From NCBI RefSeq assembly GCF_002099425.1, contig NW_018344164.1, forward strand, positions 1,504,501 to 1,568,500: DNA of 64,000 bases, given 5' to 3'. The notes beneath the pieces were generated by a model that saw nothing but the letters and a program-made list of their open reading frames with translations, searched no databases and was not told the origin of the DNA. The DNA is from Phascolarctos cinereus. Taxonomy: Eukaryota > Chordata > Mammalia > Diprotodontia > Phascolarctidae. Shown in pieces: positions 44,441 to 56,215 of this stretch (position 1 is its first letter; each line of letters begins with the position of its first letter). The position numbers and the translations under genes were made by a program.

Positions 44441-47400
44441 TAGGGCCCTCAGCATTCTCCATCTAAGTGATCTGTGATTGTGTGTGCTTAGAGGGAAGAA
44501 GAGTGAGGAAATAGAAAGAATCCATAGTCACCTCCAGAAAGAAACCCCCAAACCCCAAGACTGTCAAAGCCAAAATCCATGCTTTGTGGTCAAAGAAAAA
44601 TGTTGCAAGCAGCCAAAAGAGAAAGAGTTGAAATACCAAGCATCTACAGTCAAGATCACAGAGTAAAGGAAAGCAGCAGTGGAATGCAATAGTCTAAAAA
44701 GCTAAAGAAGAAAGCTTGTAATCTAGAACAATCTGTCCAACAAAACTAAGCTTAATCCAAAAGGGGAAAAAAATAGACCACTAATGAAATAACGTACTTC
44801 CAAGCATTCCTGAAGAAAAGACCAGATCTGAGCAGAATTTTTTAAATATAAATGCAGAAGTCAAGAGAAGCAGAGAGAGGTATTTTAAATACCTTTGATC
44901 AATTGGAATGGACTATGTGATGATAAATTGTTTACATTCTAAAGGAAAAGAAAGTAAAAGTTCCTCTCAGAACCCTATGCCTTCAAGGGTCATAGACAAA
45001 GCTAAATAAGACAGGCAGAGGACCTGGGGTTGGTCCTGCTTTGTTTTAATGATTTGGGGAAAAGGAAATAAGAGCAATAGGAAAATATACTGGAGAGCAA
45101 AGGAGGAGGAATGGGAGATAATAGGGGTGCATGAATTGAAGAGCATACAAAAATGGAGGGCATGGACATCTTCCAAACCTCATTATCATATGAACTAGAG
45201 AAGGAAGACTTAGCATACTCTAACATACTCACACATGTACATATAATGAGTATGATATAGAAATACACTAATCTTAATGGGGAAATGGGAAAGGAATGAG
45301 TGGGGAGATGGAGTTTAACAAGGAGGGCAGGATAGGTAAAGGAACAATTTTAAACAGAAAAAAAACCCTCTAACCTCACTGGATGGGATTTGAAGGAGAC
45401 GTTCGTTAAAAGAAAAGAATGAATAAAAACCCATGGTTGGGGGTAGGGTGAGAAAAGAAAGGAAACTGAAGTAATCAGTTATAGATATCAGTGCTAAGTA
45501 AACTTTTTTTTCAGAATTTACTTCTTTATAAAGAGAGAGAGTGGGCAAAGAAAGAAAAAAAGGGCAAGAGGACAGGAAGGAGAGAATGACACAATTCAGA
45601 GTTATAACCATGACTATGAATGTAAAAGATTCATCTATAAAACAGAAAAAGATAGCTGACTGGATTAGAAAGCAGAATCCAACAATACGTTGTTGACAAG
45701 AAATTCATTTGACACATAGCAATTCACACAGATTAAAAATTATGACCGGAAAGAAACCTCAGGATAACTAAAAAAGTCAAGGGTAGCAATCAGGCTTTCA
45801 GACAAGGAAACAGTAAAAATAGACTTAATACCAAGAGTTAAGTAGGGAAATTACACTGTTTAAAGGCACCAGAAATTTTTACAAATTGATATAAGTCCAT
45901 CAATAACTCAGTCAATAAGCATTTATTAAGTACCTATTATATGCCAGATACTGTGCTATGTTAGCTATAATGTAATATTCAATATATGTGAACCAGATGA
46001 ATGCCATCTAAATACTTAAAGGAAAAGTTAATCAAATTGCAGAGAGAAATAAACAACAAAACTATGTAAGTGGGGAATTCAAGATACCCCTTGAACACAC
46101 AGACTAATCTTACAAAAAAACAGGAATAATGGACTTGGATAGAACTTTAGAAAAATTAGGGATGATAGCTGTCTGGTGATTACTAAATTGGAACAGAAAG
46201 GAGTTTACATATATCTCAGTCGTGTATGACACTTCTATAAAAACTGAGCATGAATTGTGCATAAAAATCTCATAAGCAAATGCACAAAAGCAGAAATATA
46301 AATAAATCTTTTGCTGACTATAATGTAAACATATATGCAAATGTATGCATATATATACATACCTTTCAAGAAAGGATGAAAAATTAATTGGAGACTAAAT
46401 AATTTAATGCTAAAGAATTAGTAAGTCAGAGAAAAATCATGGAACCAATAGAAAATTTCATCAAAGGAAATGAAAAAAGGGGAGAGAGAATATATCAAAA
46501 CTTATGGGATATAGCTACAGACAGCCTTAGAAGAAAAAAATTCTCTCTATAAGTTTTCATTGACAACAAAAAGAAAAAGAATATACAAATGCATTGGGCA
46601 AGTATTTTTTTTTAAAGAAAAGCAACAAATCAAAAAAGCCCAGTAAATACCAAAGGAGAAATTCTGAAAATAAAAAGATTAACAAAATTGAAAGAAAAAA
46701 AAACCTTGAATTGATGAATAAAATGAAGAATTGGTTTTGGATGAAAATAGATAAATAATGTCAGATTTTCTTTAAATACAAGTCCAAATTGTTCTTATTA
46801 AAAAAAGAAAAAGGAGAATTCATAATAATTGGTGAAATCAAGAAAGCTATGAGAAACTATTTTGTCAACTTAATGTGCAAACAAAACTGATAATATAGAT
46901 GAAATCCATGAATATTTACAAAAATATGAGAGACTCAGATCAACATGAGAACTTGATTATTTAAAATGATCCTATCCTAAGAAAAAGAAACAAAGCAGAG
47001 AAAGAAAGCTATGAACTAATACTCCCAAAATGCATTAATACAAAAAAGATTTAACTCAAGAGTTAGGAAAAAGCTATATGAATACATTAAAAAAGAGCAT
47101 GCATTATAACTAGTTTGGATAAATACCTTTTTGAGTTTAATAGAAGGAAAACTATACAAACATATAAAAACTATATAATTATATGAAGACTTTATAAATA
47201 ATGTATAGACGATAGTAATAGCAAAAAATTTAAAAACACATGATTGTATCCATAATGCAATAAATAAATGCAATAAATAAAACTGACAAAAATCTAAAAG
47301 CAATTTTAACTAGAAAACATAGAAATAAGTGGATTTTTTCTTAATATGACAAATAGTATCTATTTAAAACCAATAGCCCACAATACATGTTATGGAGCAA

Positions 47401-48760
47401 GGCTAGAGGACGTTCCAATAAGATTAGGGGATAAAGCAAGGATGTCTATTATCACCACTACCATTTAACATAGTATTAGGCATTCTAGCTATAACAATAA
47501 GACAAGAAAAAGGGATTGAGATAGAAAGAAATTAAAGATATAAACATAGGCAACAATGAAGCAACACTATAAAAATTTCATGGTCTGTCTGGGGCGCTCA
47601 AAAAAGTCAACTAAAATTAATTGAAACAATAAATTTAGCATGGTTGCAGTTACATAGAATAAATATCAGTAAATCATTGCCATTTCTGCATTTTACTAAC
47701 AAAACCCAGAATGAAGAGATATAAAGAGAAATTCCACTTACAATATTTACAGAAGATATATTCGAGAGTCTAACTACCAAGACACACAAGAGATATTTGA
47801 ATACAACTATAAAGAAATCTGTCAGGAATGCAGACCTAAATAATTAGAGAAATATTATTTACTCATGAGATCATGATAATACTGCATAACTGATTTATTT
47901 GTAGAATGGCATACCAAATTACAAAAATAAATCACTTTGTAGCTCTAGGAAAAAATTATCTCAGTAATAAAATCTCAAGAATCTCAGGGAAATAGCTTAA
48001 AAATTAAGAAAAATAGAATCCTGTAAGCATCACAAAGCTTAAACCATACTACAAAGGCATAGTCATCAAAAATTATTTGGTACTGATTAAGTAATAGAGA
48101 GGTGGATTGGTAGAACATTTGGCATACAACAAATAAAAAGCAAATAAACACAGTAGCCTAGTGTTCAATACACCCAAAATATCCCTTAACAGGGCAAAGA
48201 TTCACACTATTTGATTCAAAAAAAAAAAAAAACTAGAAAAACTGGAAAGTGGTCTGTCAAAAATTAAGTACAGACCAAAATCTCACACCATATACCAAGA
48301 CATCATTTAGACATCATAAACAAATTGGAGTAGCAAATAAAAAAAAATACATCTAAAATTTACGGATAGGTGAAGAGCTCATAACTAAACAAGGAATAGA
48401 CTAGATCACAAAAGATAAAATGGATTTTTTCCATAAACAAAACCAATACAGTTAAAATTAGAAAGGAAACAGGTAACGGGGGAAGGGAAAGGAATCTTCA
48501 GAACAAGTTTCTGGGCTAAAGGTGTCATATTCAAGTTTGGTAAAGAACAGATTCAAATTTATAAGAACAAAAACTATTACTCAGTAGATAAATCATCAAA
48601 GGATTTAAGCTGGCAATTTTCAAAGGAAGAAATATAAGCCATCAGCAACCATATTTTAAAATTTTCCAATTCACTATTAGAAAAATGCAATTTAAAGAAA
48701 CCGCAGTTCTACCTTATACCCATGATGCTACCATTATACTCAAAAATGGCAAAAAAAAAA

Positions 48761-49625
48761 GCTCATCTTTCCCCAAAAACTGTCTCCCCTTCTAAATTTC
48801 TGTTGACTCTGAATAGTCTAATCCCCTATATATGTAAAATCCTGTCAATTGTTTCTCAGCTCTTTCTCTTTCTTTTTCTCTCTCATTTCTATTTTCTCAA
48901 TTTTTACTTTCATACATGCTTCCTTCTCCTCTGACACATTCATCACTCTAGCGTACGCCCTTATCATTTCATTCCTGGATTTGAAATGGCCTTCTTGTTG
49001 GCCCCTGCCTCGTCTCTCCTCACGCCAGCACACATGTCATTCAGTTTTCTGACCACCTCAGTCTCCTATTCTATCAACTCTAATTGACCTGTTGCCTCCA
49101 AAATCAAAACCCTTTGGTTTTTAATGCCTTTCCTAAACCGGCCCATCCCTACCATTCCACTTTTCCTTCCCCTTACTTTCATCCACTTACAATCCAGTGA
49201 CACTGGCTTCCTTGCTCTTCCCTCCATCCTCTGACTCTGTGCATTTTTATTGGCTGCCCCCTAAACATGGAACTCTGTCCCTCTTTGTCCCTACTTCCTG
49301 GCTTCCCTAATTTCCTTCATGTCTCAACTAAAGTACTACCTTTTGCAAGAGGCCTTTCCCAGGCCTTCTTAATCTTGGTGCCTTCCTGATGAAATTATCT
49401 CCAACATGTGTGTGTGTGTGTATGTGTGTGTGTGTGCATGCATGTCTGTATGAATGTATATGTGTATATATGTATGTATGCATACAGTACATACACAGCT
49501 GTTTTCATGTTGTTTTCTTATTAGACTGTGAGTACCTCGAGATCAGGCAGGGACTGTTTCTTTGTATCTTCCACTTTTAGCACAGTTTCTGGCACATAGT
49601 AGGCATTTAATAAATACTTGTTTGC
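48761..49625 (+). repeat. L2 LINE 3' portion (about 860 bp) inside L1
   Basis: TCCAGTGACACTGGCTTCCT, GGAACTCTGTCCCTCTTTGT, AAGAGGCCTTTCCCAGGCCT, GGCAGGGACTGTTTCTTTGT and CTGGCACATAGTAGGCATTT end in AATAAATACTTGTTTGCAA. L1 text resumes directly after. GGCAAAAAAAA before and TGCAAAAAAAA after may be the target duplication. Confidence 0.88.
49405..49490. repeat. (TG)n/(TATG)n microsatellite in the L2
   Basis: Two pure TG runs, then TG/TA mixed units. Confidence 0.9.
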
Positions 49626-50058
49626 AACTTTGCAAAAAAAATGGAAGAAAATGATAATTCTTAGAGAGACTGCAAGAAAACAAGCACATCAAGGTACTGC
49701 TGGTAGGTCTAGGACTCAGTCTAGCTATTCTGGAAGTAATAGGAAACCATGGTCTCCAAATCACTAAACTTTGTATATCTCTCAGTCATACTACTAGGCC
49801 TATACACCAAAGAGATCAAAGAAATACAGAAAGGACCATAGGCACAAAAAAAAAATATTTTTGTAAAAGAACTAGAAAGTAAAGGAGTGCCCATCTCTCT
49901 ACTGAGGAGTGCCTAAACAAAGTATGGCATGTGAACATAATGAAATATTATTTTATCATAAGAAATGATAAAATGGGCAGGTTCAGAAAAGCCTGGGAAG
50001 ACTTAGATAAGCTGATGTAGAGTGAAGTGAGTAGGGGTAAGAGAACGTTATACAATAA

Positions 50059-51420
50059 CAAAATTTATTTTTTCATTCTTTTTGCTTTCTTTTATCTTTT
50101 CTTGATGTCTCATGGAGGCATTGGCTTCCACTTGCCCAATTCCAATTTTTGAGGAATTATTTTGTTCATTGAGCCTATGTATCTCTTTTACCTTTTGGCT
50201 AATTCTATTTTTAAGGGGTTATTTTCTTCAGTATTTTTGTGCCTCTTTTACAGAGCTATCAATTGTCTTTTCAAACTTCTTCCTTTTCTTTCATCTCCTT
50301 ATGTATTTTTTCCTCTACCACCTTCTTTTTATTTTGAAAATAATTTTTTCATTCTTCTAGGAATTTTTGTTGGGCTTGTGTCCAATTCATAGTTTTCTTT
50401 GAGCTTTACTTGTAGCTATTTTGATTTTATTGTCTTCTGCATTCGTACCTTGGTCTTCTCTATCTCCATAGTAGCTTTTTATGGTTAAGTTCTTTATATT
50501 GTTGTTTATTCATTTTCTTAGCCTATTTCTTGATTTTGAATTCTATGTTAAAGTTGAGCTCTGTTAGGGGTAGTAAAATTTTAAACTCAAAAGCATATGG
50601 CAGTGATTGTTGATAAATCAAAATAAATTAATTAAAAATAATTTCTCCTTAAAAAAAAAGTTGAGCTCTGTTCCCACTATGTGAGGGATGAGGAAGGGCA
50701 TTGTTCCAAGTTTCAATATTTTTTGCAATGCTGTTTTTAGAGCTAGTTCTGGGGGTTTCGAAGTTTTCAGTGCTCCCAAGGTAGTGTGAGCTGGGAGAGG
50801 TGTGGTCACTGTTCTCCTGGTCAACACTTTTGTTCTAACCTAGGAAGGGCTGTGTTCCCATGGGATGGGAAGCAATACTGTTCCTCAGGGTACCTGATCC
50901 CTTGTGACCAAAAGTGATACTACCCGTCAGCACTTCTGCTCCCTCTTGACCAAAAATGTTCTTTTCCATGCTTGAACTATGACTCAGAAGTGATTTCCGG
51001 CAATGGAATTGCCAAACAGCTGCCCCTCAGTGCTTGTCTCCTCCCTTGAACTACGACCCAGAAGTGGGTTTAGGCATTGGACTTCCGTGTCTGATCTTGC
51101 ATCCAGTACTGGCACAGGGGTCGCCTGTGTTCTCTTTCTGACCAGTTGCCAGACCCTCTTACTGTCTCTGACTTGAGAGCTCGTGAAGCTGTGGCTGCTG
51201 CTTCTGTCAGCACCATTGAGTCCCACCTGGTGTCTCATCCACGTGGGCTTCAGATCAGTCTCCATCCCCCTGTGACAGATCTCTTAGAATATCTCTCTGT
51301 GACCTTTTGTTGGCTCTGCCATGCCAGAATTCAGTTGGAGGTGTTATTTTAAAGTTGTTAGGAAGGGAATGTTGGGAGAGCTCAGCTCAGTGCTTTCATT
51401 ACTCTGCCATCTTGGCTCAG
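50059..51420 (-). repeat. L1 LINE 5' UTR and ORF1 start, opposite orientation
   Basis: Read on the minus strand it starts GCCAAGATGGCAGAGTAATG at 51416 and continues through the marsupial L1 5' UTR (ACATTCCCTTCCTAACAACT, CCCAGAACTAGCTCTAAAAA). It then enters the ORF1 coiled-coil region, stopping at 50059. Clues are ACAAGCCCAACAAAAATTCC and GGGCAAGTGGAAGCCAATGC. The 5' end looks complete; the rest of the element is absent. The junction with the plus-strand L1 at 50058/50059 has no visible spacer. Confidence 0.85.
50566..50656 (+). repeat. 91-bp L1 3' tail insertion with 16-bp target duplication
   Basis: TTTAAACTCAAAAGCATATG, CAGTGATTGTTGATAAATCA and an A-rich end match the L1 terminus at 18885-18957. 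AAAGTTGAGCTCTGTT flanks it exactly at 50550-50565 and 50657-50672. The upstream junction TT/AAAG fits L1 endonuclease cleavage. Confidence 0.95.
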
Positions 51421-52619
51421 ATTTCCAGCTGAAATATTGAAAAGAAAAGAAAAAAAAAGAAAAGTAGATCTTCAAAGTCTCTTTTAAAAAATGGACAAAA
51501 GGGAATAGAACAAAGGCCAGAAAGAATCCCAGAGAAATAGGACAGCTTTGAAAGTTTCATTCTGAATTTATCATATATTTAAAAGTAAGCTGTAAATAGC
51601 AGAGATCTTTGTTTCATGTACAATCTGATGTTAAACCATGTAAATGGAAATGTCCATTTTATTTGGTATTTGTTAAGTATTTTAAAAAAAACAATCTTTT
51701 TTTAAAAAGATGAGTATGTGGTCCTTAGACTTCAGCAAGAGCCATGAAGTAATGCTCTAGCTATGATAATAACCCGTCTTTGATTAAATTTCTTAATATA
51801 CAGCCATCATGAAAATATCTAGGTGGATTTGGTTAATGTAAAAAATATGAAATTAGACAGCTTCCAATCTCCCCCCTTTGACCCCGGGCAATAACCTGAC
51901 AAAGGGATAAACAGCTATCAGGACCTAAAAGCTAATAGATTTAGGCAGTGCCTGAAGAGAGAGAAGACGAATGCCAAAGATGAAAAGCCTGCCATTCAGA
52001 AGGGTTGTGGTAGGGCAGAGGCATCTCAAGGGAGCATGAGGGCATTTCACTGGGAGCCAAGTACTTCCGATATACTGGGCTTCGTGGTTAAAGATTTATT
52101 TTTATTGTTTCATTTAAATCAATTTTACTTTCAGAAATAAAGAGAAACAAATTGCTCTGGGTTCTTGAGAAGAAAGGCACTTTAGAAACCTCACAGATAA
52201 GGAAAACTCCACAGAAAATGGGTATACAGAATATTCAGAAACTAAGTGCAATCTAACCTAGAAAGAGCATCTGCTATTTCTCAGGAGACCCATCACTTTG
52301 CAAACTCTCCACACTAAATTCATATGAAGAGGAATAGAAACAGTTTAAGAAATATTCCATCATTATAAGATTAGCATTCAAGTGGGTTTTGGGCTAACAG
52401 GATCACTCCACCTAGCCCATCCTTCTTCACCAAGATGACAGACAGGGTGCTAACCAGTACAAGGAAGGTAAAATAGTTCTCAGAAATTTGCAATGCAATC
52501 AGCCCTTATTTTTCTATGGTGGGACTTAAAAACTCTGAAAACGTAAAGTAATTTAATTTTTTTATACTCATTCAGTTATAACTTTCAATTACAAATAACA
52601 AATGGCCTTCATATAACTT
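51421..52619. other. Mostly repeat-free interval
   Basis: An A/G-rich run at 51435-51465 is followed by unassigned sequence. The block at 51710-52080 has mixed composition and no repeat words; candidate conserved DNA. Confidence 0.35.
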
Positions 52620-52785
52620 GCCTTTTGAAGATGCACCGTGTTAGATTTGGAGTCAGGAGGCTGGGTTCAAATTCTATTTACTGCCTTAATATGTGCAGCT
52701 CAGCTTCCTCATCTGCAAAATGATGGAATCCGACTCAAGGCCTCAGAGATTCCTTTGAGCTTTAAATCAATGAAGCTACAATGTT
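52620..52785 (+). repeat. MIR SINE
   Basis: GTTAGATTTGGAGTCAGGAG, GGGTTCAAATTCTATTTACT and GCTTCCTCATCTGCAAAATG. Confidence 0.8.
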
Positions 52786-53236
52786 TCTCTTCCCATGATT
52801 CCCATGTAAAAAGAAGCTATTCACCAATGAAACTTTAAAACCAAAACATATCCTGTCTGGATTATCAGTTCTATTATTTTCATAATTTCTTCAATTATCT
52901 TCCATCTGGGGAAACTGTCAACCCTCCTCACCTCTTTACTTGTGGTTAAGTTTGTCTCAGGAATCTTGCTCCATTGAGAATTAGACAAATGAAAATGGCA
53001 AACTCTGGATGTATCATTAGAGGCCAAGAAAAAAAATGGACTGCATCCCTTTCCCTCCCCCTGGCCAACATAAAGAAGAAAGAAAGGAAAAGGATTGTAC
53101 AATAGCCTGGAAATAGATATTCTTCAAAAGAGGTAGAGGAGGGATGTTCCCCAACAGGCGTGATACACCTTATCTCATATTTATAAACTGATTCCACTAT
53201 ATTAAAATCCACATATTACACTAGATGGTCTCTAAA
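52786..53236. other. No recognised feature
   Basis: Unassigned sequence with short minus-strand frames of no recognisable family. Confidence 0.4.
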
Positions 53237-53500
53237 GGGGGTCAACTGGGTGGCTCAGTGGATAGCGTGCTGGGCCTGGAGTCAGGTAGACTCGAGTTCA
53301 AATTCAGTCTCAGACACTTGCTAGCTGTGTGACCCTGGGCAAGTCACCTAACCTCCGCTTGCCTCAGCTTTTTCATCTGCAAAGTGGGGATAGTAATAGC
53401 ACCTACCTCCCAGATTGTTGTGAGGATAAAATGAGATGTTTGCAAAGTGATGTATATAAACTTTAAAGCACTATAATAAACACTAATTATGCATTACTGT
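53237..53500 (+). repeat. Extended MIR/core-SINE, full length
   Basis: GTGGCTCAGTGGATAGCGTG, GGGCCTGGAGTCAGGTAGAC, GTGTGACCCTGGGCAAGTCA, GATTGTTGTGAGGATAAAAT and a TTTAAAGCACTATAATAAAC end. Confidence 0.92.
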
Positions 53501-53639
53501 ATGAAATACATGGGTAGGATGGTGAAAGAAGTTGGGTGCAGGGCTTTTTGAAGTTTTTCTCAGGGGGCAATTATAATCTATTCTGACTCTACTGTATAGA
53601 TTGAATTTCATTGGGAAAATTTTTAAAAATTCCACAACT

Positions 53640-53780
53640 ATCAGGATTCTCCCCAAGAGAACGCACACTCCTAGAAGGCAGGGAACATCTCTCATTTTCA
53701 TCTCTAAGTCCCCAGCATCTTGCATAGTGCCTGGCACAGAGTAGACATTTAATAAATGTTTGCTGAATTGAATTGAACTC
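53640..53780 (+). repeat. L2 LINE 3' end
   Basis: CACTCCTAGAAGGCAGGGAA, TGCATAGTGCCTGGCACAGA and TAATAAATGTTTGCTGAATTG, key word AATAAATGTTTGCTGA. Confidence 0.9.
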
Positions 53781-54254
53781 CACCATTCCCTCTGGGGGAT
53801 CCTAATTCAGAGAAGGGCTCTCTGCCAGAAGCCGAGGTTTGATAGGAGTATGCTTACAGTAAGCGGATGCCACTACTCATAAAGATGCAGCCTGTTGGCT
53901 GGTAACACACAGACATACACAATAGCTGATGCATGATATGCTTGGATTCATCTATAAGATGCTGATCAAACATAAATTTTCAGGCCTGCTACACTGGGCC
54001 AATTATTTGAATGTATGTTGTCTTTTGAATTCATATATAAGATTTTTAGAGGTTCTGCCTTCAATAAAATAAAAAAATACATTCCCATGGAACTGTTTAA
54101 TTCAGTAACAGTTATTCAGTAAATATTGGACTAAAGTCCAAGACAGGAATGGAAAAAAGGAATATTTATGTTTCTCTGAAGATCTAGGTGAGATGAAAAA
54201 GAAGACTCATATGTGTGGTCAATAAAAGCATCGTGTGGCAGGAGCAGTGGATGT
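53781..54254. other. No recognised feature
   Basis: Unassigned AT-rich sequence. Confidence 0.4.
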
Positions 54255-54420
54255 TTCTGTAACTTTTAAGATTTACAAAGTGCTTTCCACACAACAACCC
54301 TGAGGGGTGAGAACTGCATATAGTATTTGCCCCATTTTGTAGCTGAGGCTCACAGACACACTCAGGGACATGCCACAAGTCAGAGCCTAGCTGATGGTCA
54401 GTGCCTTGCATGTGCTAGTT
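54255..54420 (-). repeat. MIR SINE
   Basis: AAGATTTACAAAGTGCTTTC, ACAACAACCCTGAGGGGTGA and CCCATTTTGTAGCTGAGGC. Confidence 0.75.
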
Positions 54421-54784
54421 ACTTATTAAAGGGTTGGGGCAGTGCCAACTTGACCTCAGGCCTCTTCTGACTTCCACTCCAGCCATCACTCACTGGATGT
54501 CCCTCACTTAGCAGAAATAATTTCATAGATTTGAAAGGCAGATAAGCCATGAACCCTTCAGCCTTAAGACAATATTGGCACATTATGCATTTTCCTTCAA
54601 AGTTTAGATAGGAAAGCCAGAAACTGAGGCCTTTCAATTTAATTTGTGAACTCACTAAAGAGCCAGTAAATGTCTTTTAAACTGGAAAGAACAGAAGAAG
54701 ACTGTCTATGTACATCTGCCAGCACAGTATAAGGTCCTCAATGGGAGGGATGGCTTGGTTTTTGTCTTGGTCACACAATACTAA
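54421..54784. other. Unassigned, ending in a short L2-like scrap
   Basis: GGTCCTCAATGGGAGGGATG at 54732 resembles an L2 3' end; the rest is unassigned. Confidence 0.4.
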
Positions 54785-54945
54785 CACATGAAGAAACTGA
54801 GGCACATAGAGGTGACTTGCCCAGGGTCACACAGCTAATAAGTGTCTGAGGTGGGATTTGAATTGTGGTCTTCCTGACTTCAAATCTCATACTTCACTGC
54901 ACCCCAAATCTCTAGGTACTGCTACCTCTTAGCTGCCCACACCAG
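54785..54945 (-). repeat. MIR/core-SINE head and core
   Basis: GAAGAAACTGAGGCACATAG, GACTTGCCCAGGGTCACACA, GATTTGAATTGTGGTCTTCC and a head ending CTCTTAGCTGCCC. Confidence 0.85.
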
Positions 54946-55254
54946 GCTCCAAGCATTGCTCCCATTTTGAAAGGAATCTTAATGGTGGTCCCACGACTCA
55001 AAGGGGCATCTTTCCAAGTCTCAGGGAATAAGAACCATCTAACCTTTTGGCTATGGCCTTCCTATAAAAAGGCTTCCTCCAACTTCCCAAACCACATGTT
55101 AGCATAAGAGAAGGAAATTTGGCTTTTTGTCTTGAGAAATTAAGATCACTCTGTAAATATGCAGAACTGATGGCGTCAGGTTGCTCTTGAATACTTCTGG
55201 GTTCCTTAAGAGCTCTATGAAGCTGTTCTCTCTCCTCCCACACACAGGAAACAT
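54946..55254. other. No recognised feature
   Basis: Nothing assigned; the minus-strand frame at 54998-55243 has no family resemblance. Confidence 0.4.
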
Positions 55255-55565
55255 GAATTCCTTAGCACAATGTGAAAGGCAGGAGGCCTGAGTTCTAGTC
55301 CGTGCCCTGGAATAATTTTCTGTGGGACCTTTGTTCAGCACGTGACTTCAATTCCCCCATTGGTAAAAATGAAAGTGTTATGTGGTCTGGCATAGGAAAA
55401 AGAGCAGTGAATTGGAGTCAAAGGTAAACAAACCCCTTACTCTCTGTGTGGCCTTAGATGGCGCTTTCTTCACCTGTAAAAAGAACACATTGGAACTAGG
55501 CGATCGGTAAGGACCTGCTCAAGTCAAAATCCTATGCTCCTATAACTAGATAGTCTGAAAAGTTC
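55255..55565 (+). repeat. Two MIR SINE relics in tandem
   Basis: The first has AGGAGGCCTGAGTTCTAGTC and TCAATTCCCCCATTGGTAAA. The second, from about 55395, has GTGAATTGGAGTCAAAGGTA and TTTCTTCACCTGTAAAAAGA. Confidence 0.7.
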
Positions 55566-55606
55566 CTCCCAGCCCCAATTTGCTTTAGGATAATCCTGTA
55601 CTCTCC

Positions 55607-55607
<1 letters not shown>

Positions 55608-55671
<64 letters not shown>
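55608..55671. repeat. (CA)n microsatellite, 64 bp
   Basis: Uninterrupted AC dinucleotides, 32 units; likely polymorphic. Confidence 0.99.
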
Positions 55672-55674
<3 letters not shown>

Positions 55675-55894
55675 ATGCTCATTTATTCAAAGTAACAGAG
55701 TTGCTTCTAACCAATGAGACACCTTTCTATTTTTGCCTGGACCATGCAGACTGTCTACCCAGACTCTTCCAAACATGGCAGAAAATTATCTAATAGTATG
55801 CTGACTATATAAATCTGGACAAAAATGTAACTCAAAACAACAACTGGTAATCTGGGTCAGCTCTGTCTTCATTCCTCTCCGGGCTCCATTCCAG
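55672..55894. other. No recognised feature
   Basis: Short unassigned spacer. Confidence 0.3.
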
Positions 55895-56215
55895 ATTCTC
55901 TGGATTTTTGTTACCATGGCCCAGGTACCTTCTCCTTCCTCACCTTCAACTTTAAAACTTCCTTTTATGTGTTGTCTTCATCTTATTAGAACGTAAGCTC
56001 TTTGAGGTCAGGGATTGTCTTTCTTTCTTTCTTTTTTTTTTTTTTTGGTTAGGCAACGGGGTTAAGTGACTTGCCCAGGGTCACACAGCCGCCAATTGTC
56101 AAGTGTCTGAGGCTGATCTTTATTTCTTCTTGTAGTTGAATTCCCAGAGCTTGGCACGGTGCCTGGCACATAGCAAGTACTTAATAAATGTCCGTTGCTG
56201 ACTTGTTGACTTTGT
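55895..56215 (+). repeat. L2 LINE 3' end interrupted by a SINE
   Basis: GTAAGCTCTTTGAGGTCAGG, then the SINE, then CAGAGCTTGGCACGGTGCCT and AATAAATGTCCGTTGCTGAC. Confidence 0.9.
56031..56115 (-). repeat. WSINE1/WALLSI-type SINE, truncated
   Basis: A T-run, GGCAACGGGGTTAAGTGACT, GGGTCACACAGCCGCCAATT and AGTGTCTGAGGCTG. The likely target duplication is TCTTTCTTTCTT against TCTTTATTTCTT. The head half is missing. Confidence 0.9.

Larger units (their letters stand above)
44478..50058 (+). repeat. Long L1 LINE (ORF1 end through 3' UTR), decayed
   Basis: It starts inside the C-terminal half of ORF1 (frames reading PKSMLCGQRKMLQAAK and ITYFQAFLKKRPDLSR, about 44560-44850). A long inter-ORF segment (44900-45620) follows, then ORF2 from about 45630. 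Recognisable ORF2 blocks are the endonuclease start (GATTAGAAAGCAGAATCCAA), the RT 'QGCPLSPLLF' neighbourhood at about 47430-47480, and AGGGATTGAGATAGAAAG downstream. The C-terminal region is at 48060-48720. The 3' UTR resumes after an L2 insert at 49626 and stops at 50058, several hundred bases before the normal A-tail. Stops and frame changes are everywhere, so it is inactive. Frames of 60-98 codons on either strand here are debris. Confidence 0.9.

Noticed and set aside
44478-50058. Active L1
   Set aside because: No open frame in the span exceeds about 100 codons, the 3' UTR is truncated and an L2 interrupts it.
50059-51420. LTR or endogenous retrovirus segment
   Set aside because: The start GCCAAGATGGC and the ORF1-like coiled-coil text match the L1 5' region; no retroviral gene or paired LTR was seen.
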